From positions 1 through 11,915 of the forward strand of contig NAVB01004512.1 in the NCBI GenBank assembly GCA_002179805.1: a stretch of DNA of 11,915 nucleotides, written 5' to 3'. This DNA comes from Acanthamoeba lenticulata. Lineage: Eukaryota > Discosea > Longamoebia > Acanthamoebidae. The stretch's first letter is position 1; each line of letters starts with the position of its first letter. Positions 1 to 9,200 of the stretch are shown here, one piece after another. The notes under the pieces are model-generated. The model saw only the letters and a list, made by a program, of their open reading frames with translations. It had not been told where the DNA came from and ran no database searches. Position numbers and translations under genes: made by a program.

Positions 1-3
1 AAA

Positions 4-23
4 AGAGAGAGAGAGAGAGAGAG
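4..23. repeat. (AG)10 dinucleotide repeat
   Basis: A perfect AG/CT microsatellite in the intron after the last visible RUN-gene exon. On the sense strand it is a CT tract, as expected for a polypyrimidine stretch, so it may serve the next acceptor off the left edge. Confidence 0.85.
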
Positions 24-47
24 CGAGAGGAGGCAGGAGAACCATAC

Positions 48-1152
48 AGGCGCGCTGCAGCAAGAGGTTGTCAAAGTCGATGTCCTTCAGGCAAAGGTCT
101 GGACGCCACCAAAAGAACCAAAATAAGAATATAAAACAGCAACAAACCGGCAAGTGCCCGTAAGAAAGACTGAGAGACAGAAAGAGCGCGAAAGAGATGG
201 GCGGTTGGGAGGACTCCACACACACACACACACCAAAGTCTACTAGGCTGAGAGGCGCAAGGATGGCGAGGAGCATCTCAGCTTCCTCGCGCACACGCAA
301 CAGGGCATGAACGTCGTACCTGCGTCACCCGTCCACCCACAGGCCTGACGCATTCAGGTGACGAGAAAAAGAAAGAAAGAAAGAAAGAAGGGAGGGAGGG
401 AGGGAGCCCCGGGAGTAGTGGGAAGAAGCAATAAATAAAGAGAAAGTAAATAGACCAGGAGCCGAGATCGTGCGACGAGAGCTCGAGGAGAGCACGCAGA
501 TACTCCTCAAGACGCTTTTCCACGAGGGCGAAACAGACCCAGGCACGGCCTCGCCCTTCCCTCCCCCCACCCGGGTCGGCCCACCCATTTTACACGTCAG
601 CATTCAAAGACGTCTCTTCTCCCGATGGGGGAAGCCTTTATCAGAGGGTCTGAGGTGGGGGGGGGGTTCTACGCACGTACCAAGGAGGGTGCGTACGTGG
701 GCCAGCTGCGAGACAGACTGAAGAGCATTCCGAGCGGGCTCATACCTATGCGTACGTGGTACCAAGAAACTCAAAATAAAACACTGGCGACCCCAGCAAG
801 AAGAGGAAAGAGACGCGAGGGTTGTGGCACCGATGTAGGTGTTCCGAGATAAAGCTCCAGTAGTCCTTCTTCACGAAAAAGGTGCTTTTGTCTGCTAACG
901 CGGCGCTGTGTTGGCGCTTGTGGCAGAAGCACAGGAGAGCGAGCAGCTTGAGGGGAAAGGCGCACCACGGAGGCCGTGGCGCAGGAGCTTTTCCAGCGTT
1001 AGGCACAGCGTGTCCACCTGGCCGGTGGAGTCGTCCAGGGTGTCGCCCTTACTGCACATGGCCATGAGGCCCTTGACGCACACTCTCATCTCTTCTAACA
1101 GCTGCTGTCGGTGCACGGCATCGTTTTCAGGGACCTCTTCTCTGGCCATCAT
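48..1152 (-). CDS. RUN-domain protein, RUFY-like (5' exons; 3' part off the left edge)
   Basis: Six exons read on the minus strand: 1152-966, 891-831, 745-681, 555-456, 319-234 and 98-48. All phases agree, giving about 183 residues, and a donor at 47-42 leads to exons outside the window. The translated block matches the RUN domain of RUFY proteins along its length: an N-terminal helix with LLEEMRVCVKGLMAM, then KHGL-like RHGLR (58-62), FFVKKDYWSFI (67-77), the signature GRGRAW (105-110), LVEKRLEEYLRALL (115-128) and WYDVHALL (138-145). RUN domains are helical modules that bind Rab- and Rap-type small GTPases in membrane trafficking; that role is known for the family and inferred here. The start is the ATG at 1152-1150, directly followed by a second ATG; the open frame continues upstream but has no further ATG. 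RUFY proteins usually carry coiled coils and a FYVE finger after RUN, and none of that can be seen here. The RUN assignment is firm; the closest subfamily is less certain. Confidence 0.82.
217..233. repeat. (CA)8 dinucleotide repeat at a splice donor
   Basis: Eight CA units at the start of the intron between RUN exons 319-234 and 98-48. On the sense strand the donor GT at 233-232 is the first unit of a GT repeat, so the donor reads GTGTGT and several in-register GT positions follow it. Confidence 0.8.
365..405. repeat. (GAAA)n followed by (GGGA)n tetranucleotide repeats
   Basis: Two adjoining imperfect tetranucleotide repeats lie in the intron between RUN exons 555-456 and 319-234. On the sense strand they form a long CT-rich tract (CCCT then CTTT) upstream of the acceptor at 321-320. 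Confidence 0.8.
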
Positions 1153-1329
1153 CGTGCTCTTGTTTTTGCGAGAGGTCTCACTTCTTCTCTTCGTTTCCGT
1201 TTGCACCAAACAACATAAGAAGATACAGAAAAACTGAATTTGCCGGGATGAAGGGGCTTTTATTAGTGCAGTAGGGCTTGGACTCGCGGCCTGATCGAAA
1301 CGAAAGGGAAAAAAAAATCGCCTCTCTCC
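1153..1329 (-). other. Short tandem spacer: 3' end of the subunit f gene and 5' end of the RUN gene
   Basis: 177 bases separate the subunit f stop from the RUN-gene start, both genes being on the minus strand. It must hold the 3' UTR and poly(A) site of one and the promoter and 5' UTR of the other. The only recognisable element is the AATAAA listed separately; I see no TATA-like box. Confidence 0.5.
1258..1263 (-). terminator. Candidate poly(A) signal of the ATP synthase f gene
   Basis: AATAAA on the minus strand, about 67 bases downstream of the stop of the subunit f gene and about 105 bases upstream of the RUN-gene start. The hexamer and position are as expected for a eukaryotic poly(A) signal; use is inferred. 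Confidence 0.45.
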
Positions 1330-1702
1330 TTATGGGTGAGAACCGTGCCCTAGAGATACACCAGGGTGAATTGGGGTGAACGCGCCCAAATGGATCAGAA
1401 AGAATGGGGCGGGGTTGGGGGGGGGGCGTACAATGGTTGTGCAGGAGATAACCCACACCAGACACGAGGAAAATACCGTGGATGATGGGGGTACCCTTGC
1501 CGGCGTGGAAGTAGTTACGCCAGTACGAGTGAAGGAACTCCTTGCCGAGCCGTCTGGTGTTTCCAAGGACGTGAAGGCGCAGGTACGAGGGGAGCTCCTT
1601 CAGCGCCACCTCCGAGAAATTGGGCCTTGTGGTCAAGCCGCCAACAGCCCCATGGGTGGACGAACGAAGTGGAAGGACGCGAGTGATGAGGGAGCGAGAC
1701 AT
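1330..1702 (-). CDS. Mitochondrial F1Fo-ATP synthase subunit f-like protein
   Basis: Two exons, 1702-1432 and 1349-1330, encode 96 residues. The 82-base intron has donor GTACGC and acceptor CTCTAG, and splicing gives the C-terminus HNHWHGSHP followed by TAA. Without splicing the frame runs on for about 84 more residues of poor quality, so the spliced form is preferred. The pattern follows subunit f of animals and fungi: ELPSY (36-40, compare ELPSW), a basic-aromatic stretch YWRNYFHAGKG (60-70), then one hydrophobic membrane helix at about 71-87 (IIHGIFLVSGVGYLL) and a short tail rich in His. Subunit f sits in the membrane part of ATP synthase at the dimer interface and contributes no catalytic residues. 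The first 18 residues are Arg/Ser-rich without acidic residues, as in mitochondrial presequences. Length fits the family (about 90-100). Similarity in such a short protein is modest; another small inner-membrane protein is possible. Confidence 0.58.
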
Positions 1703-2128
1703 CGTGGCGCCAGCAGCGGGACAGTAAAAAAAAAAAACAAATTTACAGGCGGATGAAGAAAAAGGGGAGGTGAAAAACTGTTTTTTTTTTTTTTGTTGTT
1801 GTTGTTAATTGTCTGCAACGTTTTCTTGGCGTGTCTCTCTGGCGAAATACCATCTCTGGCGGCCACACGTGGGCACCACCTTCACGATCAGACAGATACG
1901 AGCCTGGGGTGTCTTCACCATGGGAAGGGGAAGTGCAGTGCCTTAGCGTTTCGACGAACACGAGCTGGCCCTGGCCGACGACAAGTGCGCAAAAAAGACA
2001 ACAAATTTCAGCGCACCCGGAAAAAAGCAGCAAAACACGTTGCAGTTTGCTGGCCAGCAATACAGAAGACCAGACTTTCTTGTTCTGTTTTGTCCAGCAG
2101 CTTCACAGCACTAGCAAACACCGCCACA
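1703..2128. promoter_or_regulatory. Shared upstream region of the divergent subunit f and SRPBCC genes
   Basis: The 426 bases lie between two start codons pointing away from each other, so both promoters and 5' UTRs should be here. It holds an A-run near 1727, a T-run near 1783-1796 followed by GTT repeats, and no convincing coding exon. I recognise no TATA box or specific factor site. A 5' UTR intron cannot be excluded. Confidence 0.5.
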
Positions 2129-2850
2129 ATGTCCACCCAGGTCAAGGTCAGCGCTGTCGTCCCCGCCCCCATCGAGACTGTGTGGAAGGAGCTGCGAGAC
2201 TTCACCTTCCCCGCTCGTCTCATTTCCACTGTCGAGAGCGCCGAGGTAACCTACCCTGACGACACGTGACGAGGTGGCGGTGTCCCCCTAAGGCTCACCG
2301 CGGCATATGCCTTTTTTTTTTTGCGTCGTGAAGCTGCTTGACGGTGCTCAGAGCACTACCGTTGGTGGCGCCAGGAAGCTCAAGTGGAAGACTGGGGAGT
2401 CAGCCACACAGGTGCTGCTCGAGCTGTCGGACATTGAGCGCCGCGCTGTGTGGGAAACCACTTTGGCTGAGCCCGACACCGAGGTCTCGGCGACCATCTC
2501 CACGCTCCATGCTATCCGCGTCACCGAGAACAACTCGACCCTCTTGACTTGGTACGCGACCGCTGTTTCTCCCTCTTTCTCTTCCTTTTCTTTTTCTTTT
2601 CGAAAAACTGGATTTTGGACCACTGATAGGCGCGCCTCCCAACCTCTCGTAGGTCTGCCGAGTTTAGCGCTGACGTCACGGCCGACTTCATCAAGGTTCG
2701 CCCCCCCCCCCAAACTATTTCCCCGTCGTTGCTGCTTCAGCTCCTTGCCACAAAGAGAAGCTTACCTCGCTTGTCTTGGCGGGAGTGCAGTTCCAGCACA
2801 AGGCCCTCCAGGACAACCTCGCCGAGATCAAGGCTCACTTCGGCCACTAA
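2129..2850 (+). CDS. SRPBCC (START/Bet v 1-like, polyketide cyclase-type) small protein
   Basis: Four exons, 2129-2245, 2334-2551, 2653-2695 and 2791-2850, give 145 residues and end in TAA. All junctions are GT-AG and the phases (0, 2, 0) close. The start is the ATG in ACAATGTCC. The sequence has the usual layout of an SRPBCC domain: a first strand and helix with PAPIETVWKELRDF (13-26), a long run of amphipathic strands containing WKTGE and ERRAVWETTL, a strand around STLLTWSAEFSAD, and a C-terminal helix FIKFQHKALQDNLAEIKAHF that would close over the hydrophobic cavity. The family binds lipids, hormones or polyketides, or acts as cyclase or hydrolase. No catalytic residue or ligand can be named from this sequence. 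No signal peptide or membrane helix is seen, so a soluble cytosolic protein is likely. The fold assignment is fairly safe and the function is unknown. Confidence 0.75.
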
Positions 2851-3047
2851 ACCAAGCAGCGCCGCCGCGCGGTCACTCGGACCTTGTCACCAGCGGTTGT
2901 CACCTCCCGCGAGTCCGGATAAAAATGCAGTCCAACAACACACGCTTCTTCTTTCTGTTTTTTGGTTCTTCTTTGTTGAGGGGAGGGTCCCTCGTTTCTT
3001 TAGACGCATTGGTGGTGGGGGGGGACACGCCGATTGTCGCGCGCAGC
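2851..3047. other. Convergent 3' spacer between the SRPBCC and succinyltransferase genes
   Basis: 197 bases lie between the two stop codons. They should hold both 3' UTRs. There is no clear AATAAA on either strand; GATAAAA near 2919-2925 on the plus strand is the nearest match for the SRPBCC gene. A run of eight G lies at 3017-3024. No coding signal is seen. Confidence 0.4.
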
Positions 3048-5222
3048 TTAGAGGTCAAGGAGGAGGCGGCGGGGATCCTCGATGCTGTGCTTCACGTGCC
3101 GCAGGAAGGTCACAGCCTCTTTGCCGTCGATCAGGCGGTGGTCGTAGGTGAGGGCAAGGTACATGATGGGCCTGATGACCACCTGATCGTTGACGACGAC
3201 AGGGCGTTTGTTGATGGCATGCATGCCCAAGATGGCGGACTGTGGCGGATTGATGATGGGTGTGCCCATCAGGGAGCCATAGACGCCGCCGTTCGAAATG
3301 GTGAAGGTACCTGGTGCCCCCCCCTCCCCCAAGCGGTTGAATAAAAGAGCAACACGTTGGATATGGAAGACTCATTGAAAGGAGCAATGAAGGAGGAGGG
3401 GAGAGGAGACGCGCATACCGCCAGCCATCTCCTCGAGAGTGATCTCATCCTTGCGCGCGCGCGTGGAGAGTTCGCTTAGGCGCTTCTCCACATCAGCAAA
3501 GCTCAGGCGCTCGCAATCACGCAAAACAGGCACCACGAGGCCCCTGCACGTCCCCCCCCCGGTAACACAGGCCGTCCGTTCCTCACTCGTTATTTATAGT
3601 CGGCAATAGAGAGATAGATAGGCAGAGAGATAGAGAGGACGCGACGAGATAGCGTGAAAAAGAAAAAAAAGAAGAAAAAAAAGGAGCACAAAAGAGGGCG
3701 CGGAGCGAAAGGGTGCGGCTTGCACATTGGGGGGGGGGGAAGGGCGTATTACCGCGGGGTGGCCACCGCAACGGAAATGTCAACGTAGTCGCGGTAGATA
3801 ATCTCCCTGTTGGCGCCATCGTACACTGCAGCGTGTGAAGAGAAGAAACCAAGGTTTAGAAGGGAGGTTCTATGTGGCACATCCACTCCCCCACGGTCAG
3901 AGAGAGTGGGTCGTGTGGATTGTGAGGAGGGGGAAGAAGGAACCTTCCTTCATCCCCCCCCCCAAACCAAATCAAACCAACCTCAAAAACAGGAGGGAGG
4001 GAGGGAGGGAGTCATGCCAGCGTTGACAGCAGGGATTTCCTTCAGGGCTGCAGCAGAGGCCTTGACGAAGGCAGACATGAAGCCCAGCTTGACGCCGTGC
4101 TTTTTCTGGAATTCCTCCTGCGCGTGTGGCGACGCACAGCAAGAGAGGTGGATGGAAAGGATCAGATATATATATTTCTATCTAGAGAATAAAAATACAG
4201 AACTTCGGGCACGCCACAGACCACAACAACAACTTTTCATAACCACGCAAACCGAGACGGGAAGAGCATGAGAGAGGGGAGGATGGAGAACCTTGAAGTC
4301 TTCGCGCATGTTAATCAAGTTGAACATGTCGGCCTCCTGGAAGGTGGTCAGCATGGCATAGGTGTTCTGGGCATCCTTAAGGCGCTGAGCAATACGCTCG
4401 CGCATGCGAGTGACCTTGACCTGATGAAGCAAGAATTGGGAAGAAGAGAGGAGAAGCATAAGTTTGGAAAGAGCTCGAGAGGCCAGCCTCCGCCATCGAC
4501 CAGGCCAGGGATGGCACAGCCCCCCCCCATACACAAAACACCCGCATTACCCTCCTCTAAATCCCCAAGTCAATAATAATAATAAATAAAATACCTTGCG
4601 TTCACCTCCAGCGGCGGCAGAGGTCTGCGCGGTTTGCTTGGCAGGCTCGGGTGCCTTAGGTGAGGCAGGGGCAGCCTTTGGCTCTGCGCAGCACCCCAAA
4701 GAGGGGAAGGGGGAGGAGGTAAGAGAAGGGTGAAGAGCCTCCAGCCCAGAAAGCGAAGAAATAATAAATAACTTCAAGAGAGAGAGAGAGAGAGAGGAGA
4801 AAAAGAGGAAGAGAACAGAGCAAGGCACGCTTCTCTGAGGAAAAGAAGTGCACAATAGAGTGAACAAGGCCGAAACATCGTACCAGGGGTGGAGGCCGCC
4901 TTGGGAGCCTCGGCAACTGGAGCAGAAACCTGCGCTTTAGGAGCCTCAGGGGCCTTGGCGGCAGGCTCTGCGGCGCACAACGTGCTGTTGAGAATTGAAA
5001 AAACGGAACAGAAAAATGATTTTTAGACCTCAAGAGGCACATACGCTCTTTCGGGGCCTCGGCCTTCTTCGGTGCCTCAGCGCCGGCCTCGTAGGCGAAC
5101 AAAGGTGCGCCGACAGACACAGTTGAACCTTCCTCGGCAAAGTGCTCCTTTATCACTGCTCGAAGGAGCGTGAAAGATTGTGCCGTCAGACTGACTGCGC
5201 AGCGGTGAAGAAAGAAGGGAAA

Positions 5223-5253
<31 letters not shown>

Positions 5254-5930
5254 CAAAACAAAACAAAACGAATGGCCTGATTGATACCTCCTGCTTCCTG
5301 GGCGCGAATCTCCACAGCAACCTTGTCCGTTTCAATCACGGCCACAAGATCATCCACGGCAATGTGCTCGCCCACCGCTGCCATCATAAGAGAAGTTCAG
5401 CGTATTATAATTTAATAAAATTGATTAATAACAAAATAACTTTTATGCGGATTGCCCTGGGCGGGGGAAGAAATTACCCTTCGCCCAGCTCTTGAGCTCG
5501 CCCTCAGTAATAGAATCTCCCATGGGGGGAACCACCTGCGTTTTCGACTCTAGCGATGGTACCGCAAGTTTTTCATGTCAGTTTACAATTGAGAAATAGC
5601 CACGAGAGAGACCAACAAGGAAAGAAGAAGAGAGAAGCGCACCAGCGGCATAGAACCTCTTCGGCAATGTGCTAAGGCCTCCATTATGGGAAAGCGTCGT
5701 AGTAGCACTCCGGCGAGCAAGACGGCCAGTAGGAGAGGAGGAGCAAATGCCTCGAGCTCCGCACAAAGTACTGGCAGCCGCGCGGTTCACCGACGACTTG
5801 GTCCACTGTATTAGATCAAGGTCCCATGCATGGGAAGAAGAAGCTATTGAAAGAAATTTCGACGTACCTGGACCGCAAACCGCGAGCTGGCGAGCTGACG
5901 ACGACCAAAGGACAAAGTAGTTCTTTTCAT
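3048..5930 (-). CDS. DLST: Dihydrolipoyllysine-residue succinyltransferase, E2 of 2-oxoglutarate dehydrogenase, mitochondrial
   Basis: Twelve minus-strand exons: 5930-5868, 5805-5643, 5549-5478, 5377-5288, 5155-5045, 4967-4884, 4683-4595, 4420-4292, 4117-4018, 3825-3753, 3543-3419 and 3310-3048. They total 1362 bases, 453 residues plus TAA, the usual size of animal DLST. Residues 1 to about 74 are rich in Arg, Ser and Ala with almost no acidic residues and end in RFYAAE, a typical mitochondrial presequence. The lipoyl domain (about 80-152) has ETDKV with lipoyl-lysine K118. An Ala/Pro/Lys linker (about 153-224) follows, with no peripheral-subunit-binding domain evident. The catalytic domain (225-453) has [48 protein letters not shown] and YDHRLIDG with active-site H424 and D428. 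The enzyme passes the succinyl group from lipoate to CoA in the TCA cycle and forms the core of the complex. The start ATG at 5930 is chosen because it gives this presequence in phase. One intron (4017-3826) has a GC donor. Confidence 0.95.
4777..4796. repeat. (AG)10 dinucleotide repeat
   Basis: A perfect AG/CT microsatellite in the intron between succinyltransferase exons 4967-4884 and 4683-4595. It reads as a CT tract on the sense strand, roughly 90 bases before the acceptor. Confidence 0.85.
5221..5269. repeat. (CAAAA)8 pentanucleotide repeat
   Basis: Eight perfect CAAAA units from 5229, preceded by an A-run, lie in the intron between succinyltransferase exons 5377-5288 and 5155-5045. On the sense strand it is a TTTTG repeat close to the donor. 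It is the longest perfect tandem repeat in the window and is likely length-polymorphic. Confidence 0.92.
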
Positions 5931-6254
5931 TTGCAGCAGCAGCAGCAATTAGATTTGAAGGGCCGGCACACGCAAGGGGAGACGAGCAACACAAATTCTC
6001 CCGCTGGCGCCACATTTCTTCAAATTTCGCGGACACACAAAACCGGAAAATAAAGCGGCACTTCAGCGGAAAGACGTGGCGGCAGCTTGGCGAAGCGAGC
6101 TGGGAATTCCACAGGCCACTAGTATGTTGGTCCAGCTTTAGGAAAGGACAGGTTTTTGATTTTTTTTAGCCATTTTTTTGCCTCCCGCAAAAGCCCGGAG
6201 CCAGATCTTGCTCCCTTACTACTCCGCTCTACTCAAGTCACCACAATCGCGAAG
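5931..6254. promoter_or_regulatory. Shared upstream region of the divergent succinyltransferase and Hsp110 genes
   Basis: The 324 bases lie between two outward-facing start codons. They contain a CAG-type trinucleotide stretch next to the succinyltransferase start, a heat-shock-element-like site (listed separately), a perfect GGAATTCC palindrome near 6103-6110, and T-runs at about 6159-6179 in the probable Hsp110 leader. No exon is needed here for either gene. No clear TATA box is seen. Confidence 0.55.
6016..6033. promoter_or_regulatory. Candidate heat shock element
   Basis: TTCttCAAatTTCgcGGA fits alternating TTC/GAA units with two-base spacers. Two of the four units are perfect TTC, and the other two (CAA and GGA instead of GAA) have one mismatch each. 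It lies about 240 bases upstream of the Hsp110 start and about 90 bases upstream of the succinyltransferase start. Heat shock factor sites are common upstream of Hsp110 genes. The match is imperfect, so chance is a real alternative. Confidence 0.3.
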
Positions 6255-9200
6255 ATGTCTGTCATTGGCATAGATTTGGGCAACCGAAACTCTATCATCG
6301 CCGTCGCACAGCGTGGTGGTATCGACATCGTTCTGAACGAGTGTTCCAATCGCCACACGCCGTACTTATGTCCCGCTACTTGTCCCGCCGCACCTGAGGC
6401 TTCTGATTTAAATTAATCACACTTGTTTCGCGTTTGACAGGTCGATGGTAGGATTTTCAGGTCAGGAACGTTTTATTGGCGAGGCTGCCATGGTCCAGGT
6501 GCGATTATCACTCGAGCAAGGATCCCTTGCAGTGCACTTGTTCCCCATGGATGAACGTAACCAATCCTCGGCAACAGTACGCCAGGAACATCAGGAACAC
6601 CGTGGCCCAAATGAAGCGCCTCATCGGTCGCAAATGGAATGAACAAGAATTGCAAGATGAACTGCCTCTGCTGCCCTTCAAGGTCAAGGAGATTGCTGAC
6701 GGCAAAATCGGAATCGAGGTAATCTCCTCCTGGAGTTTGTGTTGCGTTTTATTGACTGACACACTTGGTGGTCTCAGGTGAACTATAACGACGAGCAGGT
6801 CACCTTTACGCCCGAGGAGGTAACCGCCATGATTCTGGTGCAGCTAAAGGCCATTTCTGAGAGCTACCTCAAAACCAAAGCTAAGGACGTGGTCATCTCC
6901 ATTCCCGGTTTTTTCACCTCGGCCCAGCGGCGAGGTACCATTTCGCCGTCGACCTCGAGAGCTGCTTTTGCTTGTTTTTTGGTGGTGACATTGCGTGCTC
7001 ACCTTCACGTGCACTCGCGCAGCTCTTTTGGACTCCACACAGATCGCCGGCCTGAACTGCTTAAAGCTAGTGAACGAACTGACAGCCACAGCTATTGCCT
7101 ACGGCATTTACAAGACCGATCTTCCGGAGAGCGATCCCTTGCACGTCATGTTCATCGACATTGGCGACTCGCACATGAGCGTTGGCGTTGTTGCCTTTCA
7201 GAAGGGTAAACTGCGGGTACACAAGCCTCCACACTCCTCTTCCGCCGAATCACCAAGTCATGTTTTTTTTTTCTTCCTTTTTTCCAATCAGTAGTTCCCA
7301 CAGACGGCTTAACCAATCCTCGACCACGCCACCCAAACAGGTGTTGAGCACAGCCTACGACCGAACACTTGGGGGCAGAAATTTTGATCGGGCGTTGGCT
7401 GACCACTTCGCCAAGGTGTTCCAGGACAAGTACAAGATTGATGTCAAGTCCAACATGAAGGCCTGGATTCGCCTGGAGGTTCGTGACGAATGAAATTTTT
7501 CTCCCTGTTTTTTTTCTTTTTTCTTCTTCTTTTTTAAAATAGAAATAATTGATCTTTCCCGGAGTACGTTGTGTTAGTTTTTTTACTATCGAGATATTAT
7601 GTATAATGGGAAGATACTTCATTTGCCTGGAGCTTTGCGTGTACTGGCCAACTGCGCGTCGCTGATCCCTCCAATGGCCGTGCGCCCTCTCTTTCCTTCC
7701 GCCTGTGCAGACCGCCTGTGAGAAGGTGAAGAAGATCCTCTCCGCCAACTCGCAGGCCCCTCTTGCCATCGACTCACTCATGGAGGACATTGACGTGAGC
7801 GCCATGGTGACTAGGCACGTGCCCTTCTGCTCTTTCTCTCTCTCTCTCTGTCTGTCTCTCTTGTGGCAGTTGTGGTGAGCGTTGGAAGAGGTTGTCTGAC
7901 GGAGGAGGGATGTTCTTCAGGGACGATTTTGAGAAGTTCTGCGCGCCTCTGTTCGACAGGCTCCAGGAGCCCATCAAGCGAGTCCTCCAAGAAACCGGTG
8001 CGCGCCCTTGCACGCACCAAGGCTTGTTGTGTGCCATGACGGGAACGCTTCTTGGCGTGATGCCCTTGCCCCCAAATCTTGTTTCACTCATCGGTCTTCC
8101 TTGTGTCCAACGTACGGGTTGTACACATGTGTTTCTTCCCTATGGTCATGGAGCAGGCATCAGCGGCACTGCTTTGCACGCAATCGAACTGGTCGGAGGA
8201 GCTAGCCGCATGCCGCAGCTGGCCCCGATTATCTCTAAGCTTGTTGGCAAGGAGTTCTCGCGCACGATGAACGCCGAAGAGGCCGTTGCCCGAGGTGCGT
8301 TTTGGTTCTTCCTCCTCCTCCTCCTCCTCCTCCCCCAAATTGGGGCCAGATGTCCCGACTAACGAGGCGCATGACGGTGGTGGTGGGACACTCCTAAATA
8401 GGAGCGGCGCTGCAGTGCGCCATGCTCAGCCCGACGTTCCGTGTGCGCGAGTTCAAGGCCGAGGACTGCAACCAGTACCCCATCAACCTCGTGTGGAAGG
8501 ATCTCGACTCCGAGTCCATGGATACCGAGGAGTGCGCGCGCCCCTCCTCTCCAAACCACTCCCCCTCTTTTATCCTCCTTCCCATTATCCCTCCCCTTCC
8601 TCCCAATTTCATCTCCCGGGGGCGCGCCCATAGGATGGCCAATTTATTATAACAGTTTGTATTCCATGAGTGAGAGAAAGAGTTTCTCTTGTGATTCCAC
8701 TCTTCTAGTTCTGATGCGCATTCCCCTTCGCACCTCAACCCCCCCTTCTCCCAATTCGAGAAGGATGAGAGACTGACCGCTGAACGCGGGTGGTGTTGGT
8801 GCCTCCCCCCTGGTCTCTCTGCCCTCCCCCCCCCATCTTTCCCAAACAGGCCGACGGAAATCTTCCCCAAGAATTGCGTGATTCCGGCCGTCAAGGTCAT
8901 CACGTTCCCGCGAGGCAAGCCCTGTGAGCTCAAGGCCAGCTATGCGCCCACCGCGGAGCTGCCCCCCGGCACGTCGCAGTTTATTGGCAAGTGGATTATT
9001 CCCACTGTCCCGCCCACCGAGTCTGGCGAGCCGGCCAAGGTATGGACCCGGCACCCCCTCTCCCCCCTTCTATCTTTCTCTCTCTCTATCTGCGTGTTTC
9101 TTCAAAACACAGTTTTCTTCTTTCTCTCTGTCTTTGCAGTGTGCCGCCGGCTCTAACCAACAAAATCAAACCCTTGCTGGTGGCACGGGGCGGGGGGGGG

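Noticed and set aside
613..649. An extra RUN-gene exon after the CTCAG acceptor at 651-650
   Set aside because: It can be read for about 13 codons but no donor restores the GRGRAW frame. Joining 681 directly to 555 restores it perfectly.
1153..1209. An upstream start for the RUN-domain protein adding about 19 residues
   Set aside because: The frame is open but its first codons are TTG and GTG. The first ATG is at 1152, which suits a eukaryotic mRNA.
1178..1429. Continuation of the subunit f reading frame without splicing, giving a 174-residue protein
   Set aside because: The extra tail is Pro- and Arg-rich without family resemblance, and GT-AG splicing from 1431 to 1350 gives a short natural C-terminus at the usual family length.
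2307..3344. A 345-codon plus-strand open frame
   Set aside because: It merges SRPBCC exon 2334-2551 with intron sequence and then runs antisense to the last succinyltransferase exon. The two real genes explain it.
5221..5269. CRISPR-like or transposon-terminal repeat
   Set aside because: The units are five bases with no spacers and sit inside an intron. It is a plain microsatellite.
7795..7800. GTGAGC as the donor of the Hsp110 intron
   Set aside because: It breaks the frame with the acceptor at 7919-7920 and would remove the conserved residues after MEDID. The GC donor at 7815 fits both.
7152..7805. A 217-codon minus-strand open frame opposite the Hsp110 gene
   Set aside because: It spans two Hsp110 exons and a T-rich intron in antisense, with composition expected of a shadow frame.
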